NCBI RefSeq assembly: GCF_900197595.1 | Contig: NZ_FZLO01000005.1 | Span: 1-64,000 of the forward strand | Origin: Scatolibacter rhodanostii | GTDB taxonomy: Bacteria; Bacillota; Clostridia; Oscillospirales; Acutalibacteraceae | DNA length: 64,000 nucleotides | Reading direction: 5' to 3' | Part shown: piece after piece, positions 44,875-53,937 of the stretch | Layout of the letters: each line of letters starts with the position of its first letter | Position numbering within the stretch: position 1 is the first letter of the stretch | The notes under the pieces: model-generated | What the model saw: the letters and a program-made list of their open reading frames with translations, nothing else | Databases searched by the model: none | Told to the model about the DNA's origin: nothing | Translations under genes and position numbers: made by a program

Positions 44875-46047
44875 ATGCTCAATATTTGTGAAGAAGAAAA
44901 TTGTACAGGTTGCGGATTATGTGAAAATGTCTGCCCTAAAAAAGCAATTCATATGTCTGTTAACCATAAGGGCTTTCTGCATCCAATAATTGATGCGGCT
45001 GCTTGTATTGATTGTTTGCTCTGTCAAGCGAAATGTCCTGCGAACTCAAATCGTACGCCGAATGGAACGAATCCGGTTGTATTTGCAGCTTGGAATAAGA
45101 ATAAAAAAATTAGGAAAAAGTCCTCTTCAGGAGGAGTTTTTACACTTTTAGCTGAATCTGTCATAGAAGCAGGAGGAATTGTAGCAGGAGTACGCTGGAA
45201 AGAAAACTATCAGGCAGAGCATTGTTTAATAGAAAGAAAAGAAGATTTACACCTATTAAGAGGTTCGAAGTATGTGCAAAGCCATACAGGGAATGTCTAT
45301 AGAGACATAAAATCTATTTTGCAAACAGGTCGGAGTGTACTTTTTTCAGGAACCCCTTGTCAAGTTGATGCACTCCAAATCTTTCTTGGTAAAAATTATG
45401 AGAATCTATATACTATAGATTTAGTCTGTCATGGGGTACCTTCTGAAGCCGTGTTTCACAGATATCTTGAGGAACAATCAAAAGGAAGAATAGAAAATAT
45501 TCAGAATATTTATTTACGATATAAATCACCATATTGGAACTATAGTAATGTGAGAATTGATTTTAAAGAAGGGAATCCTTATCAAAGACCAGCGGTAATG
45601 GATGGCTATTATAATTTGTTCAATTTTAATTATACTTTGCGTAATTGTTGTTATAGCTGTCCCTATACGACATTGAATAGGCAGGGAGATATTACTTTAG
45701 CTGATTTTTGGAACTACTCCCTTTCTGAGTTTAAAATGAGAGATTTTAATTTTGGACTTTCTTGTGTATTAATTAACAATGATAAAGGAAATCAACTATT
45801 TGACCAAATCAAAAATCAATTAGTATATAATAAAGAATCGATTGCAGCTGCTCTAAAAGCAAATAGAAACCTAGAGAAATCATGTGAAAAACCATCTGAT
45901 CAAGATGATTTTTGGCAAGATTATCAAGAAGGATATGCGGTACAAGCCTTATGTGATAAATATATAACCCATCCATATGTATATCCTTCAGTATTGTGGT
46001 TAAGAAATCTTAAAAATAGATATAGGTGGCTATTTAAACATGAGTAG
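44875..46047 (+). CDS. F420 hydrogenase/dehydrogenase beta-subunit-like protein with ferredoxin domain
   Basis: A 390-residue protein: an N-terminal 2[4Fe-4S] ferredoxin domain (CTGCGLCENVCPKKAI and CIDCLLCQAKCP) followed by FrhB-type N- and C-terminal domains (SSSGGVFTLLAESVIEAGG, LFSGTPCQVDAL, DLVCHGVPSEAVFHRYL). The family is common beside pyruvyl transferases in Firmicute and Bacteroides polysaccharide loci, where its redox role is unresolved; it is not evidence for F420. Short 6-bp spacing upstream and overlap with the flippase show it belongs to the operon. Confidence 0.88.
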   Translation: MLNICEEENCTGCGLCENVCPKKAIHMSVNHKGFLHPIIDAAACIDCLLCQAKCPANSNRTPNGTNPVVFAAWNKNKKIRKKSSSGGVFTLLAESVIEAGGIVAGVRWKENYQAEHCLIERKEDLHLLRGSKYVQSHTGNVYRDIKSILQTGRSVLFSGTPCQVDALQIFLGKNYENLYTIDLVCHGVPSEAVFHRYLEEQSKGRIENIQNIYLRYKSPYWNYSNVRIDFKEGNPYQRPAVMDGYYNLFNFNYTLRNCCYSCPYTTLNRQGDITLADFWNYSLSEFKMRDFNFGLSCVLINNDKGNQLFDQIKNQLVYNKESIAAALKANRNLEKSCEKPSDQDDFWQDYQEGYAVQALCDKYITHPYVYPSVLWLRNLKNRYRWLFKHE

Positions 46048-47566
46048 TTCAAGAAGTAAAAATGCTGTTTTAAATATATTATTTGGCTATATTTCACAGA
46101 TAGGAATTATAATATTAACCTTTATCGGTAGAAAAATATTTCTGCATTTTCTATCGGTTGAATATCTAGGAGTTAATGGTCTATATTCTAATATTTTGAC
46201 TGTTCTTTCATTAGTGGAATTAGGATTGGATAATGCTGTTTTATTTTCTCTTTATAAGCCTGTCTCTGAAAACAATCAGCCACTTATTTCTTCTATGCTA
46301 CATTACTTTAAGAAAATATATATTTTTTTAGCGTTTATCATTACGGCAATTGGGTTAATGCTCTTGCCTTTTTTAAAATATATTATAGACAGTGACTTAA
46401 ATCAAAACGAACTGAATGGATATTATATCTTATTTCTAATTAATACGGTAATGTCTTATTTTGTAGCACATAAAGTTGCGTTGTTATCAGCTTATCAAGA
46501 GCTTCGTATTCAAAAAATAACAATGTTAACGGTCAACTTTATACAACAAATACTTTATATATTAGTACTTGTATTTTGGAAAAACTACATGATCTATATT
46601 ATTATGACCATAGTAGGTACCTTAATTAATAATTTTATTTTAACCTTACTCTGCAATCGATATCACCCTTTTCTTAAGAACAAAAGTGAAATAGTCGAAT
46701 TTGATAAAAAAGAAATTTTAAAAAATGTATGGTCAACGCTACTTTATAAGTTAGGAGCTGTTGCTATTAACAATACAGATAACATATTAATTTCTGTAAT
46801 TGTGGGCATTACAGCGGTGGGAAAGTATTCAAACTATCTTATGATTGTCAATGCCATTCAGGGATTTATCTCAGTTGTTACAACATCCTTGATTAGTGGA
46901 ATTGGTAATTTGGGTACAACAGGAAATAAAAAACAACAATTGAAAATTTTTGAGGTCTCATTACTTGTTTATCATTTTATAGCGATAGTAGGATCAATTT
47001 GTTTCTATCTGCTTTTAAACGACTTAATTCCGTTTTGGCTAGGGTCACAATATTTGCTTGGCAGGGATGTAGTATTTGCGATAGCTTTGAACTTCTATGT
47101 TATTACAGCTGTTAGCCCTGTTTGGATGTATCGAGAGGCAAATGGATTATTTTCAAAAGTTAAATATTTAATGCTAATAACAGCAGCTCTTAATATCATT
47201 CTATCCATTGTTTTCGGGAAATTATGGGGTATTTTTGGTATTTTAATTGCAAGTTCTGTTAGTCGTCTTCTAACAGGAATTTGGTATGAACCCCAAATAC
47301 TTTATCGCTATGTTTTTAACAATTCTGCAAATTCTTATTATAAAAAACAAGGTAAATATTTTATTCTTTCTGTTTTTTCGTTTGTACTTTGTTGCTTAGC
47401 AACTTCTAATTTTTGGCAGAAATCGTTGCTGTTTATGATAATTAAAATTATAATTATTCTGCTAATTTGTGGATTGATTTTTTTTGTATTTTGTTTTGCG
47501 AGCAATGAAGTAAAAGAGTTGAAAAATAAAGTAGGGATAACGATAAAAAATAAGTCTAAGTTTTAA
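46040..47566 (+). CDS. Wzx-type flippase
   Basis: A 508-residue, 12-14 helix polysaccharide exporter of the MOP/Wzx superfamily. The start KNAVLNILFGYISQIGIIIL and the FLSVEYLGVNGLYSNILTVL, LGLDNAVLFSLYKPV motifs are the typical N-terminal signature of Gram-positive EPS flippases. It moves lipid-linked repeat units across the membrane to the Wzy-like polymerase. Confidence 0.92.
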   Translation: MSSSRSKNAVLNILFGYISQIGIIILTFIGRKIFLHFLSVEYLGVNGLYSNILTVLSLVELGLDNAVLFSLYKPVSENNQPLISSMLHYFKKIYIFLAFIITAIGLMLLPFLKYIIDSDLNQNELNGYYILFLINTVMSYFVAHKVALLSAYQELRIQKITMLTVNFIQQILYILVLVFWKNYMIYIIMTIVGTLINNFILTLLCNRYHPFLKNKSEIVEFDKKEILKNVWSTLLYKLGAVAINNTDNILISVIVGITAVGKYSNYLMIVNAIQGFISVVTTSLISGIGNLGTTGNKKQQLKIFEVSLLVYHFIAIVGSICFYLLLNDLIPFWLGSQYLLGRDVVFAIALNFYVITAVSPVWMYREANGLFSKVKYLMLITAALNIILSIVFGKLWGIFGILIASSVSRLLTGIWYEPQILYRYVFNNSANSYYKKQGKYFILSVFSFVLCCLATSNFWQKSLLFMIIKIIIILLICGLIFFVFCFASNEVKELKNKVGITIKNKSKF

Positions 47567-47582
47567 GATAAGGAGATTCATT

Positions 47583-48626
47583 ATGTTTTCAAGCAAAACA
47601 CTTTTAATTACTGGTGGTACAGGATCATTTGGAAATGCCGTATTAAACCGCTTTTTAAATACAGACATCGGTGAAATTCGTATTTTTTCTCGCGATGAAA
47701 AGAAACAAGATGATATGCGGCACGAATTTCAATCTAATATGCCAGAAGTAGCGGATAAAATCAAGTTTTTTATTGGCGATGTTCGTGATATTGCTTCTGT
47801 TAAAAATGCTATGCACGGTGTCGATTACATATTTCATGCTGCTGCACTTAAGCAGGTACCATCTTGCGAGTTTTTTCCGATGGAAGCAGTCAAAACAAAT
47901 GTGATAGGAACAGACAATGTGCTGACGGCAGCAATTGACGAGGGTGTAAAAGCTGTTATCTGCCTTTCAACCGATAAGGCCGCCTATCCTGTCAATGCTA
48001 TGGGGACAAGCAAAGCAATGATGGAGAAGGTCATTGTAGCGAAATCAAGGATTGTTTCGCCTGAAAAAACTAAAATCTGCTGCACTCGTTATGGTAATGT
48101 GATGTGCAGCCGTGGTTCGGTTATTCCTCTTTGGATTGAACAAATTAAATCAGGCAAACCAATCACTATTACAGAACCAAGCATGACTCGGTTTATTATG
48201 TCGCTGGATGAAGCGGTAGATTTAGTTTTGTTTGCGTTTAAAGAGGGGACAAGTGGGGATATATTAGTACAGAAGGCACCTGCTTGCACAATAGAAATTT
48301 TGGCTCAGGCAGTCAAAGAGTTGTTTTACTCGACAGATGAAATTAAGACAATTGGCATTCGTCACGGTGAAAAAATGTATGAAACATTACTTACGAACGA
48401 AGAATGTGCGGGTGCTGTTGATTTAGGAGATTTTTATCGTGTGCCTTGTGACAAACGTGATTTGAATTATGACAAGTACTTTAAAGATGGCGATACAGAA
48501 CGGAACGTATTAACTGAATTCAACTCGAATAACACTGAACTACTAAGCGTAGAACAAGTCAAAGAAAAACTGCTTTCGCTAGCGTATATTCAAGAGGAGC
48601 TTTCTAGTTGGGAGAAAAGCGTATGA
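47583..48626 (+). CDS. capE: UDP-GlcNAc 4,6-dehydratase/5-epimerase, CapE
   Basis: A 347-residue soluble SDR: TGGTGSFGNAVLNRFL (residues 9-24), STDKAAYPVNAMGTSKAM and SRGSVIPLWIEQI. CapE/FnlA converts UDP-GlcNAc to UDP-2-acetamido-2,6-dideoxy-beta-L-arabino-4-hexulose, the first step to UDP-N-acetyl-L-fucosamine. The following two genes complete the pathway in the S. aureus capEFG order. It overlaps capF by 4 bp. Confidence 0.92.
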   Translation: MFSSKTLLITGGTGSFGNAVLNRFLNTDIGEIRIFSRDEKKQDDMRHEFQSNMPEVADKIKFFIGDVRDIASVKNAMHGVDYIFHAAALKQVPSCEFFPMEAVKTNVIGTDNVLTAAIDEGVKAVICLSTDKAAYPVNAMGTSKAMMEKVIVAKSRIVSPEKTKICCTRYGNVMCSRGSVIPLWIEQIKSGKPITITEPSMTRFIMSLDEAVDLVLFAFKEGTSGDILVQKAPACTIEILAQAVKELFYSTDEIKTIGIRHGEKMYETLLTNEECAGAVDLGDFYRVPCDKRDLNYDKYFKDGDTERNVLTEFNSNNTELLSVEQVKEKLLSLAYIQEELSSWEKSV

Positions 48627-49816
48627 AAGTGTTGGTAACGGGTGCTAGGGGATTTGTAGGAAGAAATTTAGTTGCGACTCTGGAAGCTATTCGTGACGCT
48701 AAAGATAAGTCACATAACTTATCTCGAATTCAAAACCCTCAAAAACTCACTATTTATGAGTATGATGTTGATACGGAAAAAAACCTGTTAGATACTTTCT
48801 GCTCAGACTGTGATTTTGTGTTTAACCTGGCTGGCGTTAATCGCCCCAAAGAGACAAGTGAGTTTATGTCAGGAAATTTTGGGTTCGCATCTGAACTCCT
48901 CAATACACTGAAAAAACATGGAAATACTTGCCCTGTTATGTTATCCAGTTCGGTCCAAGCTAGCTTGACAGGTCGCTATGCTGACTCTGAATATGGCAAA
49001 AGCAAAAAATCGGGGGAAGATTTATTTTTTTCCTATGCAAAAGAGAGGGGAGCTAAGGTTCTAGTTTATCGTTTTCCCAATTTATTTGGAAAATGGTGCA
49101 AACCAAATTACAATTCAGCCGTTGCCACTTTTTGTCATAATGTGGCGAATGATTTGCCAATTCAAGTGAACGATCCATCAGTGAAAATGAATCTTGTCTA
49201 TATTGATGACCTTGTAGACGAAATGATTCGTGCCTTGAACGGAGAAGAAACAAGAGATGAAGATTTCTGCTGTGTACCAATTGAATATGAAATCAAGCTT
49301 GGTTTTTTAGCAGAAATTATAAGTGGTTTTCCAAAAATTAGAGGTTCTTTGGAAGTTCCTAAATTTAGTGATTCACTGACAAAAAAACTTTATAGTACGT
49401 GGCTATCTTATTTACCAGCAGACAAGTTTATTTATAATCTTCACATGAATATAGATGACAGAGGAAGTTTTACAGAGATTCTGCGTACATCAGATCGAGG
49501 TCAATTTAGTGTGAATATATCTAAACCTAACATTACAAAAGGCAACCATTGGCACCATACCAAGAACGAAAAGTTTGTGGTGGTAAAAGGCAATGGTCTC
49601 ATTCAGTTGCGCAAAATTGGAAAAGATGAAAATGGGAATGACTATCCTGTGGTAGAATATCACGTCAGTGGGGAAAAAATACAAGCAGTTGAAATGATTC
49701 CGGGATATACGCATAATATTATTAATCTATCTGATACAGAGGATTTGGTGACGTTCATGTGGGCAAATGAATGTTTTGACTCCAATAAACCGGATACTTT
49801 TTTTGAGGAAGTGTAA
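48623..49816 (+). CDS. capF: CapF, bifunctional C3-epimerase/C4-reductase
   Basis: A 397-residue, two-domain enzyme: N-terminal SDR (VTGARGFVGRNLVATL; NLAGVNRPKETSEFMSGN) and C-terminal cupin (GNHWHHTKNEKFVVVKGNGL, residues about 310-397). In S. aureus CapF the cupin epimerises at C3 and the SDR domain reduces at C4, giving UDP-N-acetyl-6-deoxy-L-talosamine. ATG 48623 has GGGAG upstream. Confidence 0.92.
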   Translation: MKVLVTGARGFVGRNLVATLEAIRDAKDKSHNLSRIQNPQKLTIYEYDVDTEKNLLDTFCSDCDFVFNLAGVNRPKETSEFMSGNFGFASELLNTLKKHGNTCPVMLSSSVQASLTGRYADSEYGKSKKSGEDLFFSYAKERGAKVLVYRFPNLFGKWCKPNYNSAVATFCHNVANDLPIQVNDPSVKMNLVYIDDLVDEMIRALNGEETRDEDFCCVPIEYEIKLGFLAEIISGFPKIRGSLEVPKFSDSLTKKLYSTWLSYLPADKFIYNLHMNIDDRGSFTEILRTSDRGQFSVNISKPNITKGNHWHHTKNEKFVVVKGNGLIQLRKIGKDENGNDYPVVEYHVSGEKIQAVEMIPGYTHNIINLSDTEDLVTFMWANECFDSNKPDTFFEEV

Positions 49817-49817
49817 C

Positions 49818-50960
49818 ATGGGAAAATTAAAGCTAATGACCATTTTAGGGACAAGACCAGAAATTATTCGATTAGCGGCTGTTATCAAAAAATGTGATAC
49901 CTATTTTGAACAGGTTTTGGTGCATACTGGTCAAAACTATGACTATGAGTTAAATCAGGTCTTTTTTGACGATTTAGGGTTAAGAAAGCCAAATTTTTAT
50001 CTGGATGCAGTAGGTTCTGATTTGGGAGAAACCATTGGAAATATCATAGCAAAATCGTATCAATTGATGGTTAAAGAAAAACCAGATGCCTTGCTCATTT
50101 TGGGTGATACGAATTCTTGTTTGTCCGCGATATCTGCCAAACGACTTCACATTCCTATTTTTCATATGGAAGCGGGTAATCGCTGTTTTGACGAGTGCTT
50201 GCCGGAAGAAACCAATCGGCGAATTGTAGATCATATTTCAGACGTGAATCTTTGCTACAGTGAGCATGCACGCCGCTATCTAAATAGTGAAGGCACAGCC
50301 AAAGAGCGTACCTATGTAACGGGTTCTCCTATGGCCGAAGTCTTGGAAAGTAACCTCAATCAAATCAAAACTAGTGTGATTTTGGAAAAGTTAGGGTTAA
50401 AGAAAGGCAAATATATACTTCTTTCAGCGCACCGAGAAGAAAATATAGATACCGAGAAGAATTTTTTCAGCCTGATGGATGCTGTTAATGCTATGGCAGA
50501 AAAATATGATATGCCGATTCTCTATTCTTGTCATCCAAGAAGTGCTAAACTGATTGAAAAGCATAACTTTATTTTTGATAAGCGTGTAATACAAAACAAA
50601 CCACTTGGGTTTCATGATTATAATCATTTGCAGATGAATGCTTTTGCGGTTGTGTCGGACAGCGGAACTTTACCAGAGGAAAGCAGTTACTTTTTATCGG
50701 TAGGTTCGCCGTTTCCGGCGGTGTGTATTCGAACTTCAACGGAACGTCCTGAAGCGTTAGATAAAGGGAATTTTATTTTAGCTGGTATTACCACGGAGCA
50801 GGTTTTACAGGCAGTAGATACAGCAGTAGAAATGAATCAAAATGGGGACTATGGAATCCCTGTTCCAGACTATGCGGAACAAAATGTCAGCACCAAAGTT
50901 GTGAAAATCATTCAGTCTTATACAGGTGTAATTGATCGAATGGTATGGAAAAAATATTAA
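49818..50960 (+). CDS. capG: CapG, UDP-sugar 2-epimerase (UDP-L-FucNAc synthesis)
   Basis: A 380-residue UDP-GlcNAc 2-epimerase-type GT-B enzyme: ILGTRPEIIRLAAVI (residues 8-22), LILGDTNSCLSA, HMEAGNRCFDECLPEETNRR. CapG/FnlC/WbjD epimerises UDP-L-TalNAc (pneumosamine) to UDP-L-FucNAc. It is last in the operon; no strong terminator is seen before the ridA promoter. Confidence 0.9.
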   Translation: MGKLKLMTILGTRPEIIRLAAVIKKCDTYFEQVLVHTGQNYDYELNQVFFDDLGLRKPNFYLDAVGSDLGETIGNIIAKSYQLMVKEKPDALLILGDTNSCLSAISAKRLHIPIFHMEAGNRCFDECLPEETNRRIVDHISDVNLCYSEHARRYLNSEGTAKERTYVTGSPMAEVLESNLNQIKTSVILEKLGLKKGKYILLSAHREENIDTEKNFFSLMDAVNAMAEKYDMPILYSCHPRSAKLIEKHNFIFDKRVIQNKPLGFHDYNHLQMNAFAVVSDSGTLPEESSYFLSVGSPFPAVCIRTSTERPEALDKGNFILAGITTEQVLQAVDTAVEMNQNGDYGIPVPDYAEQNVSTKVVKIIQSYTGVIDRMVWKKY

Positions 50961-51027
50961 TTTTAAGAACTTGATTTTATATTTGACGCAACTTATCGAT
51001 AAAAAAGTAATGATTTTCTTGTAACAC

Positions 51028-51056
51028 TTGAATATCACTATTTTTTGTTGTACAAT
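51028..51056 (+). promoter_or_regulatory. Promoter for ridA
   Basis: TTGAAT (51028-51033), 17-bp spacer, TACAAT (51051-51056). It lies 60 bp before ridA and separates it from the polysaccharide operon. Confidence 0.75.
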
Positions 51057-51115
51057 ATTAAATTGAGAAGATTTGTTGCAACTCTTCTGCAATTGAAATA
51101 ACAAGGAGGTAAAAG

Positions 51116-51493
51116 GTGAAAAAAGTAATCAAAACAGATCAAGCACCATCGGCAATTGGACCTTATTCGCAAGGGATTGATTTGGGAAACCTCGTGTTTA
51201 CGTCCGGTCAAATTCCGCTGAACCCAAAGACTGGTCAATTAGTTGCAGACGACATTCAAGCAGCAGCTCGTCAATCTATGGATAATGTAAAGGCGGTTTT
51301 AGAAGCTGCTGGCACATCTTTACAGAATGTAATCAAAACTACTGTGTTCGTCAAAGATTTAAACGATTTTGCAGCAGTGAATGAAGTGTACGGTTCTTAT
51401 TTTGAGGGGGATTGCCCGGCAAGATCATGTGTGCAAGTGGCAAAACTTCCGATGGATGCACTTGTTGAAATTGAAGCTATTGCAATAAAATAA
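51116..51493 (+). CDS. ridA: RidA family enamine/imine deaminase
   Basis: A 125-residue YjgF/YER057c/UK114 protein. Marks: APSAIGPYSQGIDLGNLVFT, SGQIPLNPKTG, and the Arg of CPARSCVQVAKLP that binds the substrate carboxylate. It hydrolyses reactive 2-aminoacrylate and other enamines made by PLP enzymes. GTG 51116 follows AAGGAGG. A GU-rich hairpin (51501-51511 with 51529-51539) lies between it and the next gene without a T-run. Confidence 0.93.
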   Translation: MKKVIKTDQAPSAIGPYSQGIDLGNLVFTSGQIPLNPKTGQLVADDIQAAARQSMDNVKAVLEAAGTSLQNVIKTTVFVKDLNDFAAVNEVYGSYFEGDCPARSCVQVAKLPMDALVEIEAIAIK

Positions 51494-51500
51494 GATTAAA

Positions 51501-51539
51501 ATGTCTTGCACGTTGTAACTAGTCTAAAGTGCGGGGCAT
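51501..51539 (+). other. RNA hairpin between ridA and the Nfn/GltA gene
   Basis: ATGTCTTGCAC (51501-51511) can pair over 11 bp with GTGCGGGGCAT (51529-51539) using G-U pairs. It lacks a T-run, so it may be an attenuator, processing site or nothing. Confidence 0.3.
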
Positions 51540-51597
51540 GATAATACATCATAAGGCAGCAGGAAGTATAGAATTTTAAGGGAAAGAAAGGTTTTGT

Positions 51598-53880
51598 ATG
51601 TTTGAGATTGTAAAGAGAAAACAGCTAAGTCAAGATATTTTTAGAATGGATATTAAAGCTCCTAGAGTAGCAGAGTCTGCTCTTCCTGGTCAATTTGTTA
51701 TCATCATGGATGACAAACAGGGTGAGAGAATTCCGCTGACGATTTGTGACTATGATAAAGAAGCCGGTACAGTAGCCATTGTTATTCAGGCAATCGGCGA
51801 TTCTACCAAAGAGCTTGGTAAATACCAAGAAGGCGATTTCCTTGCTGATTTCGTTGGCCCTCTGGGAAACGCTTCTGAATTTGTTTATGAAGATGTTGAA
51901 GAACTCAAGAAAACACGCCGCCTGTTTATCGCTGGTGGTTTAGGTGCTGCTCCTGTTTATCCTCAGGTAAAATGGCTGCACGAGCACGGTGTTCCTTGTG
52001 ACGTCATCATCGGTGCACGTTCCAAAGATATTTTGATTATGGAAGAAGAAATGGCTGAAGTTTGCGAAAACCTGTATATTGGTACCGATGACGGCAGCTA
52101 TGGTTTCCATGGTAATGTAACAGTTTTGCTCAAAGATTTAGTTGAAAATCAGGGCAAAGTATATGATGAAGTTGTGGCAATTGGCCCGATGATCATGATG
52201 AAATTCGTCTGCTTGACCACAAAAGAATTGGGCATCAAAACAATCGTTAGTATGAACCCAATCATGGTCGACGGTACCGGTATGTGCGGTGCTTGCCGTA
52301 TTACAGTCGGTGATAAAGTTAAATTTGCTTGCGTAGATGGCCCTGAGTTTGATGGACATTTGGTTGACTTTGATGAAGCAATGAAGCGCCAAAGTTTGTA
52401 TAAAACACCGGCAGGCCGTGAAGAGCTTGAAAGAACCACTCCCGAGCCTAAGCATGCTGATTATTGCAGTTATCCCCATGAATTGCTTGAAAACAAAGAT
52501 GTTTGGAAACGTATTCCAATGCCGGAACAAGATCCAAAAGTGCGTGCTACTAACTTTGAAGAAGTTAGCTTTGGCTATGATTTTGAACTTGCGAAAGCAG
52601 AAGCAGAACGCTGCTTAGATTGTAAAAATGCAAAATGTATCAAAGCTTGCCCTGTTTCCATTAATATTCCTGCTTTCATTCAGGAGCTTAAAAAAGGAAA
52701 CATGAATGAAGCTGTTAGTATCATTGGTGAATCCTCTAGCTTGCCTGCTGTTTGCGGACGTGTTTGCCCACAGGAGAATCAGTGCGAAGGTTCTTGTATC
52801 CGTGGCATTAAAGGTGAACCAATTGCAATTGGTCGTCTAGAGCGCTTTGTTGGCGATTATGCCATTGAAAATGACGTATTTAACGCTAAAATTGCTCCGA
52901 GCAATGGCAAAAAAGTAGCAATTGTTGGCTGTGGCCCTGCTGGACTTGCTTGTGCCGGCGACCTTGCTAAATTAGGCTATCAAGTTAAAGTATTTGAAGT
53001 TCTTCATGAGCCAGGCGGCGTTTTGGTCTATGGTATTCCTGAATTCCGTTTGCCGAAGCAAAAAGTTGTTGCCAAAGAAATCAACAATGTGAAGAAGCTT
53101 GGCGTTGAAATCGAAACAGACGTTGTTATCGGACGTACTGTCACAATCGATAAATTGATGGCAGAAGAAGGATATGACGCTGTATTCATCGGTTCAGGTG
53201 CTGGTCTGCCAAAGTTTATGAATATTCCTGGCGAAAACTCCAATGGTGTGTTCTCTGCTAACGAATATCTGACTCGTTCAAACCTCATGAAAGCCTATCG
53301 TACCGACTACAAAACTCCTATTACCAGAGGTAAGAAAGTAGCGGTTGTTGGCGGCGGAAACGTGGCTATGGATGCTGCTAGAACAGCTCTTCGTTTGGGT
53401 GCAGAAGTGCATGTTGTCTATCGTCGTGGTTTGGAAGAATTGCCAGCCCGTGCGGAAGAAGTGCATCACGCAAAAGAAGAAGGCGTTATTTTCGATACAC
53501 TCACCAATCCAATTCGCATTATTGCTGATGAAAACGGTTGGGTTAAGGGTATGGAATGCATCAAGATGGAACTTGGCGAACCTGATGCTTCTGGCAGAAG
53601 AAAACCTGTCGAAGTTGAAGGCAGTGAGTTTGTCATGGAAGTTGACACCGTGCTGATGTCCTTAGGTACTTCACCGAACCCCATGGTTTCTTCCACTTCT
53701 AAGGGCATTGACCTCAATAGATGGAACGGCATCGTTGTCGATGAAGAAACAGGCGCAACTTCACGTCCTGGTGTTTATGCTGGTGGTGATGCTGTTACTG
53801 GTGCTGCTACGGTTATCCTTGCAATGGGTGCTGGTCGTAAGGCAGCTAAGGGTATTCATGAATATCTATCTGCTAAATAA
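51598..53880 (+). CDS. Fused NfnA-NfnB-type flavo-iron-sulfur oxidoreductase (GltA-like)
   Basis: A 760-residue fusion. Residues 1-260 are a ferredoxin-NADP reductase/PyrK-like module: FAD site RIPLTICD, NAD site AGGLGAAPVYPQ, [2Fe-2S] cysteines 230, 233 and 245. Residues about 285-760 are the GltD/NfnB module: two [4Fe-4S] sites (Cys339, 342, 347, 351 and 386, 390, 396, 400), FAD fold VGCGPAGLACAG, and NADP fold VVGGGNVAMDAAR. In Nfn these two parts are separate subunits of an electron-bifurcating NADH-dependent ferredoxin:NADP reductase; the fused form is usual in many Clostridia. It is often mislabelled glutamate synthase, but no large GltB amidotransferase is here. AAAGAAAGG precedes ATG. 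Confidence 0.9.
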   Translation: MFEIVKRKQLSQDIFRMDIKAPRVAESALPGQFVIIMDDKQGERIPLTICDYDKEAGTVAIVIQAIGDSTKELGKYQEGDFLADFVGPLGNASEFVYEDVEELKKTRRLFIAGGLGAAPVYPQVKWLHEHGVPCDVIIGARSKDILIMEEEMAEVCENLYIGTDDGSYGFHGNVTVLLKDLVENQGKVYDEVVAIGPMIMMKFVCLTTKELGIKTIVSMNPIMVDGTGMCGACRITVGDKVKFACVDGPEFDGHLVDFDEAMKRQSLYKTPAGREELERTTPEPKHADYCSYPHELLENKDVWKRIPMPEQDPKVRATNFEEVSFGYDFELAKAEAERCLDCKNAKCIKACPVSINIPAFIQELKKGNMNEAVSIIGESSSLPAVCGRVCPQENQCEGSCIRGIKGEPIAIGRLERFVGDYAIENDVFNAKIAPSNGKKVAIVGCGPAGLACAGDLAKLGYQVKVFEVLHEPGGVLVYGIPEFRLPKQKVVAKEINNVKKLGVEIETDVVIGRTVTIDKLMAEEGYDAVFIGSGAGLPKFMNIPGENSNGVFSANEYLTRSNLMKAYRTDYKTPITRGKKVAVVGGGNVAMDAARTALRLGAEVHVVYRRGLEELPARAEEVHHAKEEGVIFDTLTNPIRIIADENGWVKGMECIKMELGEPDASGRRKPVEVEGSEFVMEVDTVLMSLGTSPNPMVSSTSKGIDLNRWNGIVVDEETGATSRPGVYAGGDAVTGAATVILAMGAGRKAAKGIHEYLSAK

Positions 53881-53905
53881 GTAATCTCAATCGATTTAAA
53901 ATAGA

Positions 53906-53937
53906 GGCATGACATCTTTTTAGGTGTCATGCCTTTT
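53906..53937 (+). terminator. Terminator after Nfn/GltA gene
   Basis: GGCATGACATC (53906-53916) pairs with GGTGTCATGCC (53923-53933), followed by TTTT. Confidence 0.85.

Noticed and set aside
44875-46047. Evidence for coenzyme F420 metabolism
   Set aside because: FrhB-like proteins occur widely in polysaccharide loci of organisms without F420; no cofactor genes are present.
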